A stretch of DNA of 64,000 nt from Maribacter litopenaei (lineage in GTDB: Bacteria; Bacteroidota; Bacteroidia; Flavobacteriales; Flavobacteriaceae). The position numbers and the translations under genes are program-made. The stretch spans positions 3,779,001 to 3,843,000 of the forward strand of contig NZ_CP104205.1 in the NCBI RefSeq assembly GCF_025244665.1, read 5' to 3'. Positions 62,488-64,000 of the stretch are shown piece after piece (within the stretch, counting starts at the first letter, position 1; every line of letters begins with the position of its first letter). The notes under the pieces were generated by a model. It was not told the origin of the DNA, made no database searches, and saw only the letters and a list, made by a program, of their open reading frames with translations.

Positions 62488-63649
62488 TCAATCCAGTTTC
62501 TCCCAAGTTTCATTATGACTGGGAATTTTCGCATTTAATATCTCTCCATTGGAATTAGTTGAGAAATCCACATAAATAGTCGTTCCTTTTATGTAAAATC
62601 GAGTTTCTGACTCGGATAAAGAGAAAAGGTTTGACCATTAGTTTTGAATTGTAAGGCACCATTCTCAATGAACATTTTAGATATCCTATTCGCCCCTACT
62701 AACTTGTAATCACTACAATATTTTTTTAATTCACTCTCGCTTAGGCTAAGAAATTCTTTATCTTCAAAAGTGATAACAGACCTTGTTTTTAAATTATATT
62801 CATCACCAGATTTTAAGGTGTAAAACTCTCTGCTACCTTTTGGTAATTCATAAATAGTGTCTCTTTCCTTCGACCAACGTGTTCCATCGTAGATAACAAC
62901 ATAGCTTTCCCCCAAAACTTCAAATGTATCCCCTTGAACAATTATTCCGGTATCCTCATCTATTCCTATACCCAATAATTCCGCCTGTTATCTAAGATTT
63001 CAAACATATCGAACTGTCTGTTTCTTTTTAGTAGATGTTGGTCAATAGCCACGTTCTTAATAAAACCCAAGCCCACTTCATGGTCTCCCATCATTTTTGT
63101 ATTTCCATTAGAGTCTCCCCTTGCCAAATACGAACCTTGTATTGTGGCGCCAGCAGAGCCACCTGCGATTACTCCGCCTCTATCCAAGAGATTTAAAAAT
63201 TCCGTATGTGCTTTTGTGTTTAAATAGGAGTCTGCATGTCGCCATTGTCTTCCCCCGCTGAAAATAACCCCCTGGGCATTTTTAATCGGTTCAACGAATT
63301 CGTCTGTATTGGCCTCCCGTGGATCTCTTGTATGTAATACAGTTACATTGTTAAAACCAGACTCAACAAATCTCTGTCTGTAATTTCTTAAAAACTCCTC
63401 CGAGAGGACTTCAGAAGAGACCGCTGTTGGAATAACGACTATTGGTGCATCCGCTCCGCCAATGCTTTCCATGAATTTATCTTGAAAAATCCCATGAATC
63501 CAATCACCGGTAATAATTAATGTGCCTTTTTCTGGGCCAATAGTTTGATCAGTATTTAAGTTAATAGGTTGTTGGCCATAGACATTATGAACAATGAATA
63601 TTGACATTGTAAGGACAAAACATATAAATGCTAATTGGATTTTTCCCAT
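62488..63649 (-). CDS. secreted cyanophycinase-like S51 peptidase with C-terminal extension (two frame errors)
   Basis: About 387 residues restored. Signal peptide MGKIQLAFICFVLTMSIFI (start 63649). The S51 nucleophile lies in GGVIAGGSAGATIQG, with IFSGGRQWR and the family stretch RPELLGIGIDEDTGIIV, restored at 62979 (CGGAATT for CCGGAATT). Residues about 270-387 are an extension beyond the catalytic core. The extension is broken again at 62611 (CCGAGTC for CCGGAGTC); after repair it reads FYIKGTTIYVDFSTNSNG and stops at 62488, not 62589. Cleaves beta-aspartyl or similar peptides; true substrate unknown. Confidence 0.87.
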
Positions 63650-63763
63650 AAGTTCTATGTCTTGCCTAATAAGGCGCAACGAAATCGGGCTCTGTTAATG
63701 GTTGATTGGTTTAAATTTAGCGAAAATGCAGCAATGAATTATAGCCGGTGTTGTGCACAGTAT

Positions 63764-64000
63764 TTATTCCTCAACTTTATAGTATTCTTGTTCAGCTCCA
63801 TCTTTTCTTGTAATTATTAGTTTATTGGAATTCAGATATTTTATTCCCGTATAGGTTTTTAGCCCTCCGAAATCGTGTTCAATCTCAAATCCCTTTTTGG
63901 TTTTTAATATTTTTATATCAGGTTGTTCTGTTTCAGATTTTTCTATTCTCCCATATTTTCTCACAATAAAGACTTTGAATTTTCCAATTCCATTATTTAA
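63764..64000 (-). CDS. hypothetical protein, C-terminal part (5' end outside window)
   Basis: The minus-strand frame is open to the right edge (reading LNNGIGKFKVFIVRKYGRIEKS into the visible part), so the ATG near 63964 is not necessarily the start. The visible 78 residues are charged with alternating strand pattern (GFEIEHDFGGLKTYTGIKYL, KLIITRKDGAEQEYYKVEE). No family recognised. Confidence 0.5.
   Translation of the reverse strand, partial: LNNGIGKFKVFIVRKYGRIEKSETEQPDIKILKTKKGFEIEHDFGGLKTYTGIKYLNSNKLIITRKDGAEQEYYKVEE

Overview
The window is a stretch of chromosome from a marine-type Flavobacteriaceae (Bacteroidota). The evidence is the gliding/type IX secretion genes sprE/porW and gldH, an ATP synthase operon without beta and epsilon subunits, bactofilin, the three-gene succinate dehydrogenase with a cytochrome b558 subunit, HU-CCDC81/SPOR and PSP1/RicT-type proteins, A-rich start regions without Shine-Dalgarno sites, TAnnTTTG-type promoters, moderate-to-low GC (about 40 % by eye) and low use of TGA stops. 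No rRNA, tRNA, CRISPR array, prophage or insertion sequence was seen.

Layout. 0-6.2 kb: SLC13 permease (cut by the left edge), a ferredoxin-reductase-like flavoprotein, then a PadR regulator, two related membrane proteins, a DUF5687 permease and its ABC ATPase. 6.4-15.3 kb: sprE/porW, bactofilin and the ATP synthase operon atpZ-DUF-atpB-E-F-H-A-G. 15.3-22.5 kb: MFS exporter, flippase, dut, TPR protein, LolB-like lipoprotein, EnvC-like degenerate LytM protein, aldo/keto reductase. 23-27.8 kb: thioesterase, HU/SPOR protein, dprA, trpS, acyltransferase. 27.7-30.3 kb: lipoprotein, ECF sigma factor and a protein that looks like a dual-membrane-spanning anti-sigma factor. 30.4-37 kb: recA, trhO, ricT-like, gldH, penicillin-binding protein 1A. 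37-45.5 kb: 3-oxoacid CoA-transferase, lipoprotein, S9 peptidase, acetyltransferase, serine hydrolase, aminotransferase, DJ-1/PfpI protein. 45.5-49.6 kb: an orphan Vsr endonuclease and sdhCAB. 50.8-60 kb: a secreted degradative block of two large VPS10/BNR propeller proteins, a sulfatase and an M28 peptidase. 60-64 kb: Xaa-Pro aminopeptidase, exonuclease III, a small membrane protein, a cyanophycinase-like peptidase and a partial gene.

The most striking property is not a gene. About twenty genes, including indispensable ones (atpA, atpB, atpE, recA, trpS, sdhA), are broken by one- or two-base indels or single nonsense changes. When the frame is restored by homology, roughly thirty of the breaks fall on the same pentanucleotide, CCGGA. 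It appears as CCGA, CCGAGA, CCAGGA, CTCGGA, CGGA or CCGTA. I read this as systematic consensus error at a chemically modified motif, not gene decay. The restored genes all regain multiple-of-three lengths, normal family lengths and conserved residues. The orphan Vsr gene (mismatch repair at 5-methylcytosine) in the same window fits a methylated CCGG-type site. Most broken genes below are therefore annotated as intact genes with sequence errors, with spans covering the restored gene.
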